Source: Bradyrhizobium elkanii USDA 76
Lineage (GTDB): Bacteria; Pseudomonadota; Alphaproteobacteria; Rhizobiales; Xanthobacteraceae
DNA: 64,000 nucleotides
Assembly (NCBI RefSeq): GCF_023278185.1
Contig: NZ_CP066356.1
Span: forward strand, 5,572,001-5,636,000
Reading direction: 5' to 3'
In this document: positions 35,615 through 43,854 of the stretch, piece after piece
Layout: each line of letters opens with the position of its first letter
Numbering within the stretch: position 1 is the first letter of the stretch
Translations under genes and position numbers: made by a program
Notes under the pieces: model-generated
What the model saw: only the letters and a program-made list of their open reading frames with translations
Database searches by the model: none
What the model was told of the DNA's origin: nothing

Positions 35615-36886
35615 CTACAGGAAGCGCGAGGGGGCAAACGGGGCGAGCGGAATCTCCGGCGCCTTGCCGCTCAGGAGTTGCGCGACCAGCCGGCCGGTGC
35701 GGGCCGATCCGACCAGGCCGACATGGCCGTGGCCGAAGGCGTAAACCACATCGCGCGTCGCACGGGCATAACCGATGCAAGGGCGCCCGTCGGGCATGCT
35801 CGGCCGATGGCCGAACCAGGTGTTGATCCGCGATGGCGGAATATCCCTCGGCAGCTTCGGGAACATGCTGAAGAGATGCTCGCGCAGGATCTCGGCGCGC
35901 TTCCAGTTCGGCGCGGCGTCAAGCCCCGCGATCTCCACCGTACCGGCGGCGCGCAGGCCCTTGTCGGTCCAGTTGACGACCATCTTGGCATCGGAGGCCA
36001 TCATCGAATTGCGCGGGCCGGATTCCGGATTCTCGATCATGACGTGATAGCCGCGCTCGGTCTCCAGCGGCAGCGGATCGCCGATCGAGGCGGTCAGTTG
36101 CCTGGAGCGCGCGCCCGCGGCGACGACAGCCGCGTCGCAGGCGATCTCGCCGCTCTCGGTGACCACGGCGACCAGCCTGTTGCCGGCAAGCCTGAGGCCC
36201 GTGGCCTTGGCGGCGACGCGCTCGGCGCCGTTTGCGATGGCGTGGGCGGCGAGCGCCGCGACATAGGCGCCGGGATCGCGGCAGCGTCCCGCCTCCTCCA
36301 CCACGACGCCGAATTTGTAGCGCGGATGCAGATCGGGCTCGCGCTGGCGCATCTCATCTTCATCGAGCTCCAGCCATTCGATGCCGACACGCTTGCGGAT
36401 GCGCCAGCCGAGATCGCGGTCGAACGGCACGCGCGAGGGAAACACATGCATCACCCCGCGCCGCTCGATCAATTCGCCCACGCCGGCTTCCTCGGCGAGC
36501 TGCCGGTGCAGCAGCGGCGCATCCTTCAACAGATCGCGCATCGCCCGCGCGGTGGCCTCGACCTGCGCCTCGGTCCGGCTCGACAGCAGATACTTGACGA
36601 GCCAGGGCAAGGCCTTCGGCAAATACGACCAGCGGATCGCCAGCGGACCGAGCGGATCCATCAGATAGCCCGGCACCTTCTTCCAGGTGCCCGGCTCGGC
36701 CGGCGGGATCACCGAATGCGACGACAGCCAACCGGCATTGCCGTAGCTCGCCGCCTGGGTGCCGCCGGGCTCGCCCGGATCGATCAAGGTGACGCTGTGG
36801 CCGTCACGCAGCGCCTCGATGGCGCTGATCACGCCGACCGCGCCGGCCCCGATGATCGCGACATGACGGGACTCTTGTTTGGGCAT
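35615..36886 (-). CDS. FAD-dependent amino acid oxidase/dehydrogenase (DadA-like)
   Basis: A 423-residue flavoprotein of the DAO family. The N-terminal FAD-binding motif is VAIIGAGAVGVISAIEAL (residues 8-25), followed by IDPGEPGGTQAASYGNAGWL. The C-terminal FAD contact is near RPSMPDGRPCIGYARATR and FGHGHVGLVGSARTGRLVAQLL. The pattern is that of D-amino acid dehydrogenase small subunits (DadA), which oxidise D-amino acids to 2-oxo acids and pass electrons to the membrane. The ATG at 36886 and its GGAGA ribosome-binding site lie inside a dispersed repeat. The TPP enzyme gene upstream is on the same strand. Confidence 0.88.
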   Translation of the reverse strand: MPKQESRHVAIIGAGAVGVISAIEALRDGHSVTLIDPGEPGGTQAASYGNAGWLSSHSVIPPAEPGTWKKVPGYLMDPLGPLAIRWSYLPKALPWLVKYLLSSRTEAQVEATARAMRDLLKDAPLLHRQLAEEAGVGELIERRGVMHVFPSRVPFDRDLGWRIRKRVGIEWLELDEDEMRQREPDLHPRYKFGVVVEEAGRCRDPGAYVAALAAHAIANGAERVAAKATGLRLAGNRLVAVVTESGEIACDAAVVAAGARSRQLTASIGDPLPLETERGYHVMIENPESGPRNSMMASDAKMVVNWTDKGLRAAGTVEIAGLDAAPNWKRAEILREHLFSMFPKLPRDIPPSRINTWFGHRPSMPDGRPCIGYARATRDVVYAFGHGHVGLVGSARTGRLVAQLLSGKAPEIPLAPFAPSRFL

Positions 36887-36930
36887 GATCTCCTCGGAAA
36901 ACCGCTCCGCACTTTTCCGGATCATGCCCT
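36881..36930. repeat. Dispersed palindromic repeat, type A (copy 2)
   Basis: In reverse complement it begins AGGGCATGATCCGGAAAAGT and ends GAGGAGATCATGCCC, matching the copy at 11545-11594. It fills the whole spacer between two genes: its one end touches the TAG of the TPP-enzyme gene and its other end supplies GGAGATC and the ATG of the DadA-like gene. Confidence 0.85.
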
Positions 36931-38590
36931 AGCGCGCGGCCTGCGGCACAAAGTCCTTGCCGACCGACAGCGCGCGCTGATCGACCAGGCAGTGCAGGAT
37001 CGCGGGCTTGCCGGAGGCCAGCGCGCGCTCGAACGCCGGCGCGAAGTCTTCGGTGCGCTCGACACGCTCGCCATGGCCGCCGAACGCCTTGGCATAAAGC
37101 GCGAAGTCCGGGTTCTTGAGCTGGGTGCCAACGACGCGGCCGGGATAGTCGCGCTCCTGATGCATGCGGATGGTGCCGTATTGCGCGTTGTCGATGACGA
37201 CGACGATCAGCGGCGCGTCGTACTGCACGGCGGTGGCGAACTCCTGCCCATTCATCAGGAAGCAGCCGTCGCCGGCGAACGCCACGACGACGCGGTCCGG
37301 ATGATGCCGCTTGGCCATCACGGCCGCCGGCACGCCGTAGCCCATCGAGCCCGAGGTCGGCGCGAGCTGGGCGGCGAACGCGTGGAAGCGATGGTGGCGG
37401 TGAATCCAGCCGGCGTAGTTGCCGGCGCCGTTGCAGACGATGGCATCCTTCGGCAGCCGATCGCGCAGCCAGGTCACGACCTCGCCATACTGGAAGCTGC
37501 CCGGCAGCTCGCGCGGCTTGTCGGTCCAGGCGAGGTAATCCGCGTGTGCCTTGGCCGCCTCGCCCTTCCAGGCGGGCGCAGCCGCGGGCTTCATGGTCTC
37601 GACCGCGGCGGCAAAGGCCGCAGGCGTCGCCTGGATCGCCAGCGCCGGCTGGTAGACACGGCCGAGCTCCTCGGCGCCGGGATGGACATGGATCAGCTTC
37701 TGGCTCGGCACCGGAATGTCGAGCAGCGTGTAGGACGACGACGGCATCTCCGACATGCGGCCGCCGATCAGGAGAATGACATCGGCGCCGGTGATGCGAT
37801 CCCTGAGCTTCGGACTCGGGCCGATGCCGAGATCGCCGGCATAATGCGAGTGGTCGGCGTCGAACAGCGAGGCGCGGCGGAACGAGGTTGTAACCGGCAG
37901 GTCGAAGCGCTCGGCGAAGCGCGCGATGCCCTTGGCGGCCTCCGCGGTCCAGGCCGAGCCGCCGAGCACCACGATCGGCGCCTTGGCGCCGGCGAGCATG
38001 CTGCCGAGGCGCTCGAGATCGGCCGGCGCCGGCCAGGTCGCCGCAGGCTCGACCTTCGGCGCGTCGGCGACCGCGGCGGTTTCAGTCAGCATGTTCTCCG
38101 GCAGCGAGATCACCACCGGACCGGGCCGGCCCTGCAGCGCGACGCGGAAGGCGCGCGCGACCAGTTCCGGAATGCGATCCGGACGATCGATCTCGACCGC
38201 CCATTTCGCCATCGTGCCGAACACCGCCTTGTAGTCGAGTTCCTGGAACGCCTCGCGCTCGCGCATGCCGGTGTCGACCTGGCCGACGAACAGGATCATC
38301 GGGGTGGAGTCCTGCATCGCGATGTGGACGCCATGGGCGGCATTAGTCGAGCCCGGACCGCGGGTGACGAAGCAGATGCCCGGACGTCCCGTCAGCTTGC
38401 CGTAGGCCTCCGCCATCATCGCGGCACCGCCCTCGGCGCGGCAGATCACGACGTCGATCGGGCTGTCGTGCAAGGCGTCGAGCGCGGCCAGATAGCTCTC
38501 GCCCGGCACACAGGTGACGCGTTCCACCCCTTGCGCGACCAGCTGGTCGATCAGGATCTGGCCTCCGGTGCGGGCATTGCTTTTGGTCAT
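36929..38590 (-). CDS. Thiamine-pyrophosphate-dependent enzyme, acetolactate synthase-like
   Basis: A 553-residue protein of the acetolactate synthase/benzoylformate decarboxylase superfamily. The catalytic Glu53 is in CRAEGGAAMMAEAYGK, and the TPP/metal motif starts at Gly440-Asp441-Gly442 (GDGCFLMNGQE) and ends at Asn468 (VIDNAQYG). The central domain (about 190-330) is complete. It lacks the regulatory-subunit partner gene ilvH and does not sit with ilvC, so it is probably not the biosynthetic enzyme but acts on some 2-oxo acid or related thioester. The ATG at 38590 follows AGGGAG. The long frame upstream to 38866 is not credible. Confidence 0.88.
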   Translation of the reverse strand: MTKSNARTGGQILIDQLVAQGVERVTCVPGESYLAALDALHDSPIDVVICRAEGGAAMMAEAYGKLTGRPGICFVTRGPGSTNAAHGVHIAMQDSTPMILFVGQVDTGMREREAFQELDYKAVFGTMAKWAVEIDRPDRIPELVARAFRVALQGRPGPVVISLPENMLTETAAVADAPKVEPAATWPAPADLERLGSMLAGAKAPIVVLGGSAWTAEAAKGIARFAERFDLPVTTSFRRASLFDADHSHYAGDLGIGPSPKLRDRITGADVILLIGGRMSEMPSSSYTLLDIPVPSQKLIHVHPGAEELGRVYQPALAIQATPAAFAAAVETMKPAAAPAWKGEAAKAHADYLAWTDKPRELPGSFQYGEVVTWLRDRLPKDAIVCNGAGNYAGWIHRHHRFHAFAAQLAPTSGSMGYGVPAAVMAKRHHPDRVVVAFAGDGCFLMNGQEFATAVQYDAPLIVVVIDNAQYGTIRMHQERDYPGRVVGTQLKNPDFALYAKAFGGHGERVERTEDFAPAFERALASGKPAILHCLVDQRALSVGKDFVPQAAR

Positions 38591-39484
38591 GAGGGCTCCC
38601 TGCAAGTACTGGCGCGCGCTTGGGCTTCGCGCGGATCGTGGACCTACGGGGTATGATAGACGGAAATGGGGTGCAAGGCCGAAGCTACGTCTCGCGGTCG
38701 CAGCGGCGCCAAGCCATGCGGTAGGCAATGGGCAACGCTGTTTCATCATCGATTTCCGCAGAGCGGAGGATCGCCGGCAGGATTGAAGCCGCCGGCCGGC
38801 CAGCAGCGCAGCTCGCCGTCGTTCGGCTCCAGGGCGATCTCGTCGCGCTCGCGGGACCGACGTCACGACGCCGGTCCGCGGCCTCGATCGGGCTTCGCGC
38901 GACGGTCTCTACCTGAGCGTGCTTCTTTCATTGGCACTCCTATCGACGATGCGGCGACCTCGCGATCATCGCGAGGTCGCCGATCGCCGCAACAGAGCGC
39001 AGGCGGAACAATGCTCGCACGCCACATCGCCAAGACCGACAGCGCGCGGCCGCCGAGACGATTGCAGTCAGGAGCGCTCCGCTGCGCGCGATGGCGTGGC
39101 ACAATCTGCATAAGCCAACGCGTCATGTGCACGATAACAATCATTAGGAGCGCACGCGTCTGCTTCCGTAAGACTACGGTGCAGCGATCGGTCGCTTCGC
39201 ACCTTGCAGCGCAGGATCGCGCGGATTACGCAGCAAATCGCGGTGTTGCGCAGCGATTTCGACTGCACTCATCGCTGCATCGCGTCTTGCGCGTCTTGCG
39301 CGATCGCACGCGGCGCATTGCACGCCCTTCTTGATGGAATTCGAATCGCCTACCGTTCCACGCAGTCAGAAATTGTAAATTGTGTAGCGCACCTGCGTGG
39401 AGCCGGCGATGGAAGGCATTCCGCTGCCGATCAGGTGCACCGTTTCAATTCACCAAGATCATTATCAAGGCTGGAGGACAATGC
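38591..39484. other. Long intergenic region before the chemoreceptor gene
   Basis: Nearly 900 bases with no supported gene. Open frames within it have poor protein-like composition and no family resemblance. It holds a near-perfect 29-base inverted repeat at 38953-38981 and an AT-richer stretch at 39105-39390. The promoters for the TPP-enzyme gene (left) and the chemoreceptor gene (right) must lie here. Confidence 0.5.
38953..38981. repeat. Perfect inverted repeat with 14-base arms
   Basis: Arms GGCGACCTCGCGAT and ATCGCGAGGTCGCC around a single C. It lies about 360 bases upstream of the TPP-enzyme start and 500 bases upstream of the chemoreceptor start, next to no gene end. No T run follows, so a terminator is unlikely. 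Confidence 0.8.
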
Positions 39485-40975
39485 ATGTTGGGGATGAAGA
39501 GCGTCGCAAGCGTGATCGGCTCGGACAGTTCGTACCGGCTGTTCGACGACATGCCGATCAGTGTCATGCTCTGCGAGCTGGACAATTTCAAAATCACCTA
39601 CATCAACGAGTCGACGCGGGAGAACTTGAAGAAGATCGAGCACGTGCTGCCGGTGAAGGTCGACGCGCTGATCGGGCAATCGATCGATATCTTTCACAAG
39701 AACCCGCAGCATCAGCGCCGGCTGCTGTCCGACCCGAAGAACCTGCCGCACAGGGCGCGCATCACCATCGGCGGCGAGACGCTCGATCTCACCGTGACGG
39801 CCATGACCAATTCGCGCGGCCGCTACACCGGCCCGATGCTGACCTGGGAGCTCGCGACCGAGAAGGCGCGGCTTGAAACCCAGACCGAACGGCTGTTGCA
39901 GATGCTCGACAGCATGCCGATCAACATCATGATGTGCGATACCGATTTCAACATCACCTACATCAACCAGACCAGCCTCAAGACGCTCGACACCGTGAAG
40001 CACCTGCTTCCGGTGGCGCCGGACAAGATCCTCGGCAACTCGTTCGACATCTTCCACAAGAACCCGTCGCACCAGCGCCGCATCGTCGGCGATCCCAAGA
40101 ACCTGCCGCATGCGGCCAAGATCAAGCTCGGGCCGGAAACGCTCGACCTGCGGGTCTCCGGGCTGACCGACAAGCGTGGCAACTACACCGGCGCGATGCT
40201 GAGCTGGTCGGTCGTGACAGGCAATGTGAAGCTGGCCGACGATTTCGAGAAGGATGTGAAGGGGCTTGCAGGGATGCTGGCGTCGGCCTCGACGCAAATG
40301 CAGGGCACGGCCCGATCGCTGACGACGACCGCCGAATTCGTCAATCAGCGCTCGGCGAGCGCGGCGTCCGCGTCCGAGGAGCTGTCGTCCTCGGTCAACG
40401 AGATCAGCCGCCAGGTGACCGAGGCGAGCCGCATCGCCCGCATGGCGGTCGAAGAAGCCGAGAAGTCCGACAAGCTGGTCGCGGGTCTCGTGACCATGGC
40501 GCAGAAGATCGGCGACGTCGTCGCGCTGATCAGCCAGATCGCCGGCCAGACCAACCTGCTTGCGCTCAACGCAACCATCGAGTCCGCGCGGGCCGGCGAG
40601 GCCGGACGCGGCTTCGCCGTCGTCGCCTCCGAGGTGAAGGCGCTGGCCAACCAGACCGCCAAGGCCACGGAAGACATTTCGGCGCAGATCAACGAGATGC
40701 AGGCCGCGACCGGCAACACCGCCACGGCGCTGAAGGCGATCTCGCAGGTCATCGTCCAGATCAGCGAGATCTCGACCGTGATCGCCAGCGCCGTCGAGGA
40801 ACAGGCCGCGGCCACCAAGGAGGTCACCGCCAACATCAACGGCACGACCAAGGCGATCGACGACGCCAGCAAGGCCGCCGAGAACGTGCTGGCGGCCTCC
40901 GGAGAGCTCGCCAGCAACGCGTCCGAGCTGGAAGTCCAGGTCGACAAGTTCCTCAAGAACGTGCGCGCGATGTAG
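39485..40975 (+). CDS. Soluble methyl-accepting chemotaxis protein with two PAS domains
   Basis: A 496-residue chemoreceptor without any transmembrane segment, so it is cytoplasmic. Two PAS domains (about 18-124 and 138-244) are close copies spaced exactly 120 residues apart; each contains DIFHKNP.HQRR (His71 and His191) and ends in a Trp (Trp121 and Trp241). The signalling domain (about 255-490) has the conserved hairpin tip [20 protein letters not shown]. The layout is like AerC of Azospirillum, a soluble FAD-binding redox receptor for aerotaxis; cofactor here is inferred. The ATG at 39485 has GGAGG seven bases upstream. Confidence 0.9.
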   Translation: MLGMKSVASVIGSDSSYRLFDDMPISVMLCELDNFKITYINESTRENLKKIEHVLPVKVDALIGQSIDIFHKNPQHQRRLLSDPKNLPHRARITIGGETLDLTVTAMTNSRGRYTGPMLTWELATEKARLETQTERLLQMLDSMPINIMMCDTDFNITYINQTSLKTLDTVKHLLPVAPDKILGNSFDIFHKNPSHQRRIVGDPKNLPHAAKIKLGPETLDLRVSGLTDKRGNYTGAMLSWSVVTGNVKLADDFEKDVKGLAGMLASASTQMQGTARSLTTTAEFVNQRSASAASASEELSSSVNEISRQVTEASRIARMAVEEAEKSDKLVAGLVTMAQKIGDVVALISQIAGQTNLLALNATIESARAGEAGRGFAVVASEVKALANQTAKATEDISAQINEMQAATGNTATALKAISQVIVQISEISTVIASAVEEQAAATKEVTANINGTTKAIDDASKAAENVLAASGELASNASELEVQVDKFLKNVRAM

Positions 40976-41000
40976 GCGCCGGATCGCGCGTTTGCCTACA
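40971..41000. terminator. Shared stem-loop between convergent genes
   Basis: Arms TGTAGGC (40971-40977) and GCCTACA (40994-41000) enclose 16 bases. The arms contain the stop codons of the chemoreceptor gene and of the convergent acyl-CoA dehydrogenase gene. It could act as a bidirectional terminator, although no T run is present. Confidence 0.35.
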
Positions 41001-42141
41001 GCGAGCGCGCGATCAGGAGCTTCATGATCTCGTTGGTGCCGCCATAGATCTTCTGGATGCGGGAATCGATGAACATGCGCGAGATCGGATATTCCTGCAT
41101 GTAGCCGTAGCCGCCATGCAGCTGCAGGCATTCGTCGGCGGTCTCGACCTGCTTCTGCGAGCACCACCATTTCGCCATCGACGCCGTCACGGTATCGAGG
41201 TCGCCGGCGACCAGGCGCTCGACGCACCAGTCGACGAACACGCGGGCGATCATCGCCTCGGTCTTGCGCTCGGCGAGCTTGAAGGCGGTGTTCTGGAATT
41301 CGAGCAGCGGCTTGCCGAACGCAGTGCGCTCCTTGGTGTATTCGGCGGTGATCCTGACCGCGCGCTCCATCGAGGCGACCGCGCCGACCGCGAGTGACAG
41401 CCGCTCCTGCGGCAATTGCTGCATCAACTGCACGAAGCCGTTGCCCTCCTCAGCGCCGAGCAGGTTTTCCGGCGGCACCGTGACGTTATCGAAGAACAGC
41501 TCCGACGTGTCTGATGCGTGCAGCCCGATCTTGTCGAGGTTGCGCCCGCGGCGGTAGCCCTCGGCGCCCGCGGTTTCGACGACAATCAGCGAGATGCCCT
41601 TGGCGCCCGGCGCCCCGGTCCGCGCCACCACGATGACGAGATCGGCGGCCTGGCCGTTGGTGATGAAAGTCTTCTGGCCGTTGATGACATAGGAATTGCC
41701 CTGCTTCTTCGCCGTGGTCTTGACGGCCTGCAGGTCGGAACCGGTGCCGGGCTCGGTCATCGCGATGGCGCCGACCATCTCGCCCGACGCCATCTTCGGC
41801 AGCCAGCGCTTCTTCTGCTCCTCCGAGCCATAGTTGACGATGTAATGCGCGACGATCGCGCTGTGCACGGAGACGCCGGTGGTCAGCTCCGGCACCGTGC
41901 TCTCGAGGTCATCGAGCACGGCGGCGTCATAGGCGAAGCTGGCCCCTAAGCCGCCATACGCCTCGGGCACGCTCGGCAGCAACGCGCCCATTTCGCCGAG
42001 CGCGCGCCAGGCCGAGCGGTCGACCAGCTTCTGCTCGCGCCATTTTTCGGCGTGCGGCGCCAGATCCTTGGCGAGGAATTTGCGGAACTGGTCGCGGAAG
42101 GTGTCCAGCTCCTCGGTCATCCAGGACGATCGGTAGTGCAT
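40996..42141 (-). CDS. Acyl-CoA dehydrogenase
   Basis: A 381-residue FAD-dependent acyl-CoA dehydrogenase, last gene of the leftward operon. Blocks for FAD and substrate binding are present: AIAMTEPGTGSDLQAVKT (126-143) and ITNGQAADLVIVVART. The C-terminal IYGGTNEIMKLLIARSL has Gly367 where MCAD has its catalytic Glu, so the base must be a Glu in the helix near 259-267 (SMERAVRITAEY), as in long-chain and isovaleryl-CoA dehydrogenases. It would introduce the alpha,beta double bond in the cassette's pathway, passing electrons to ETF. Confidence 0.92.
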   Translation of the reverse strand: MHYRSSWMTEELDTFRDQFRKFLAKDLAPHAEKWREQKLVDRSAWRALGEMGALLPSVPEAYGGLGASFAYDAAVLDDLESTVPELTTGVSVHSAIVAHYIVNYGSEEQKKRWLPKMASGEMVGAIAMTEPGTGSDLQAVKTTAKKQGNSYVINGQKTFITNGQAADLVIVVARTGAPGAKGISLIVVETAGAEGYRRGRNLDKIGLHASDTSELFFDNVTVPPENLLGAEEGNGFVQLMQQLPQERLSLAVGAVASMERAVRITAEYTKERTAFGKPLLEFQNTAFKLAERKTEAMIARVFVDWCVERLVAGDLDTVTASMAKWWCSQKQVETADECLQLHGGYGYMQEYPISRMFIDSRIQKIYGGTNEIMKLLIARSL

Positions 42142-42153
42142 TCTGCCCTCGTA

Positions 42154-42981
42154 TTAAATCAGCAGACCGCCGCCGGCGACGATCACCTGACCACTGATGT
42201 AGTTCGATTCCGGAGCGCAGAACAGATAGACCGCATCGGCCGCCTCCTCCGGCGTGCCGCCGCGGCCGAGCGGGATCATGCGGCCCATCGCCTCCAGCAT
42301 CTGCGGCTGGACGCCGACCTTGATGTCGCGGCCGGCGACGTCGATGGTTTTCTGCTGGCTCTCGATCGGCTGGGTCAGGCGGGTGTTGATCAGGCCGAAC
42401 GCGACGCAATTGACGTTGACCTTGTAGCGGCCCCACTCCTTGCACATCGTGCGCGTCAGCCCGATCAGCGAGGCTTTGGCGGAGGAATAGCTTGCCTGCC
42501 CGGCATTGCCGTAAAGGCCCGCGATCGAGGAGATGTTGACGACCTTGCGGAACACCTCGCGGCCCGCCTCGGCCTCCCTCTTCGCCATCACCCGGATCGG
42601 CTCCGACGCCGCGCGCATGATGCGGAACGGCGCGACCAGATGGACGTCGAGCATCGCCTGGAACTGCTCGTCGGTCATCTTCTGGATCGTCGAGTCCCAG
42701 GTGTAGCCGGCATTGTTGACGATGATGTCGAGACCGCCGAACTGCTCGATCGCGCTGCCGACGAAGCGATCGGCAAACCCGGCCTCGGTCACGCTGCCAT
42801 TGACCGCGATCGCCTCGCCGCCCATGGCCTTGATCTCGGCAACGACCGCATCGCCCGGCTCGGCATCGAGATCGTTGACCACGACGCGCGCGCCCTCGCT
42901 GGCGAGCTTCAGCGCAATCGCCCGCCCGATGCCCCGACCCGATCCGGAGACGAGCGCGACCTTCCCTTTCAGCTTCGACAT
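42154..42981 (-). CDS. SDR-family 3-hydroxyacyl-CoA-type dehydrogenase
   Basis: A 275-residue short-chain dehydrogenase/reductase. The coenzyme motif is SGSGRGIGRAIAL (12-24), the NNAG motif is at 89-92, and the catalytic residues are Ser152, Tyr165 and Lys169 (SSIAGLYGNAGQASYSSAK). Asp at the end of the second strand (VVNDLDA) favours NAD. In this operon the likely job is oxidation of a 3-hydroxyacyl-CoA. The ATG at 42981 has GGAGAG upstream; a frame that runs on to 43443 is an artefact. Twelve bases separate it from the acyl-CoA dehydrogenase. Confidence 0.9.
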   Translation of the reverse strand: MSKLKGKVALVSGSGRGIGRAIALKLASEGARVVVNDLDAEPGDAVVAEIKAMGGEAIAVNGSVTEAGFADRFVGSAIEQFGGLDIIVNNAGYTWDSTIQKMTDEQFQAMLDVHLVAPFRIMRAASEPIRVMAKREAEAGREVFRKVVNISSIAGLYGNAGQASYSSAKASLIGLTRTMCKEWGRYKVNVNCVAFGLINTRLTQPIESQQKTIDVAGRDIKVGVQPQMLEAMGRMIPLGRGGTPEEAADAVYLFCAPESNYISGQVIVAGGGLLI

Positions 42982-42989
42982 AATCTCTC

Positions 42990-43394
42990 CTACAGCGCGA
43001 TAACCGCTTCGCCAGCGAGCTTGACCTCGCCGTTCTGATCCTTCGTCGTCAGCGCAAGTTTTGCGCGCTTTTCGCCGCCCTGCTCGATCAGCTCCGTCAC
43101 CGTGCCTTCGCAGGTCAGCTTCGCGCCGAGCTGGGTGATCGCAGCAAAGCGGGTCGAGAACGAGCGGATACGCGACGGCGCCACCGCGTCGGTCAGCGCC
43201 TGGCCGAGATAACCCATCACCAGCATGCCGTGCGCGAACACGTCGGGGAAGCCGGCCGCCTTCGCGAAATCGATATCGACATGGATCGGGTTGTGATCGC
43301 CGGAAGCGCCGCAATACAGCGCGAGGCGATGGCGGGTGATCGGCGGAAACTCCTTGCGGACGATGCGGTCGCCGACCGCGGGAGAGCTGGTCAT
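42990..43394 (-). CDS. MaoC-like hydratase, catalytic subunit
   Basis: A 134-residue single hot-dog-fold protein with the hydratase 2 motif: Asp33 and His38 in ASGDHNPIHVDIDFAKAAGF. It should hydrate an enoyl-CoA. Single-domain MaoC proteins of this size often pair with a second, non-catalytic hot-dog protein; the neighbouring gene, overlapping by four bases, encodes such a partner. Eight bases separate it from the SDR gene downstream. Confidence 0.9.
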   Translation of the reverse strand: MTSSPAVGDRIVRKEFPPITRHRLALYCGASGDHNPIHVDIDFAKAAGFPDVFAHGMLVMGYLGQALTDAVAPSRIRSFSTRFAAITQLGAKLTCEGTVTELIEQGGEKRAKLALTTKDQNGEVKLAGEAVIAL

Positions 43395-43846
43395 GACGGC
43401 CTCGCATTGCGCACCACGACGGTGCGCGAGACATCGGCGACATGGACGCCGTTCTGGTTGGTGACCGGGGTGTCGACCACGATCAGCGTCATCGTCCCGC
43501 CCTTCTTGTCGGTCACGCCAGTGACGCGCGGGTGGAAGGTCAAAGTGTCGCCGACCACGACGGGAGCGTGATAGTCGAAGCGCTGCTCGCCGTGCAGCAC
43601 GCGCGCCAGATCGATGTCGAGCGCCGTGAGGAACTCGAACGGGTCAGGTGCATCCATCATCTCGAGGCAGAACAGATAGGTCGGCGGCACCGGTGCCGCC
43701 GCGAAGCCGGCCGCCCGCGCGGCCGCCTCGTCGCGATAGACGGCATTCGTCTCGCCGAGCGTATCGAGGAAGAAGCGCAGGCGCCCCGGCTCCACGCGCG
43801 CGGTCACCGGCGTAAATGTACGCCCGACAGCGGATTGATCGACCAT
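43391..43846 (-). CDS. MaoC-like N-terminal-type hot-dog protein (probable partner subunit)
   Basis: A 151-residue protein of the FAS1-like/MaoC N-terminal dehydratase type. Conserved features are GETNAVYRDEAAARAAGF and the APVPPTYLFCLEMM loop, then GEQRFDYHAPVVVGDTL. It lacks the Asp-His catalytic pair, so it probably supplies the larger substrate pocket while its neighbour supplies catalysis. The ATGA overlap with the downstream MaoC gene supports a 1:1 complex. Confidence 0.88.
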   Translation of the reverse strand: MVDQSAVGRTFTPVTARVEPGRLRFFLDTLGETNAVYRDEAAARAAGFAAAPVPPTYLFCLEMMDAPDPFEFLTALDIDLARVLHGEQRFDYHAPVVVGDTLTFHPRVTGVTDKKGGTMTLIVVDTPVTNQNGVHVADVSRTVVVRNARPS

Positions 43847-43854
43847 GGGCGGCC

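Noticed and set aside
36929..38590. Biosynthetic acetolactate synthase large subunit (ilvB)
   Set aside because: No ilvH or ilvC is adjacent and the neighbour is a DadA-like oxidase, so only a general TPP-enzyme call is made.
38666..39334. 222-codon open frame in the gap before the chemoreceptor
   Set aside because: Arg/Ser-rich without helices or motifs, no ribosome-binding site, and it crosses a perfect palindrome.
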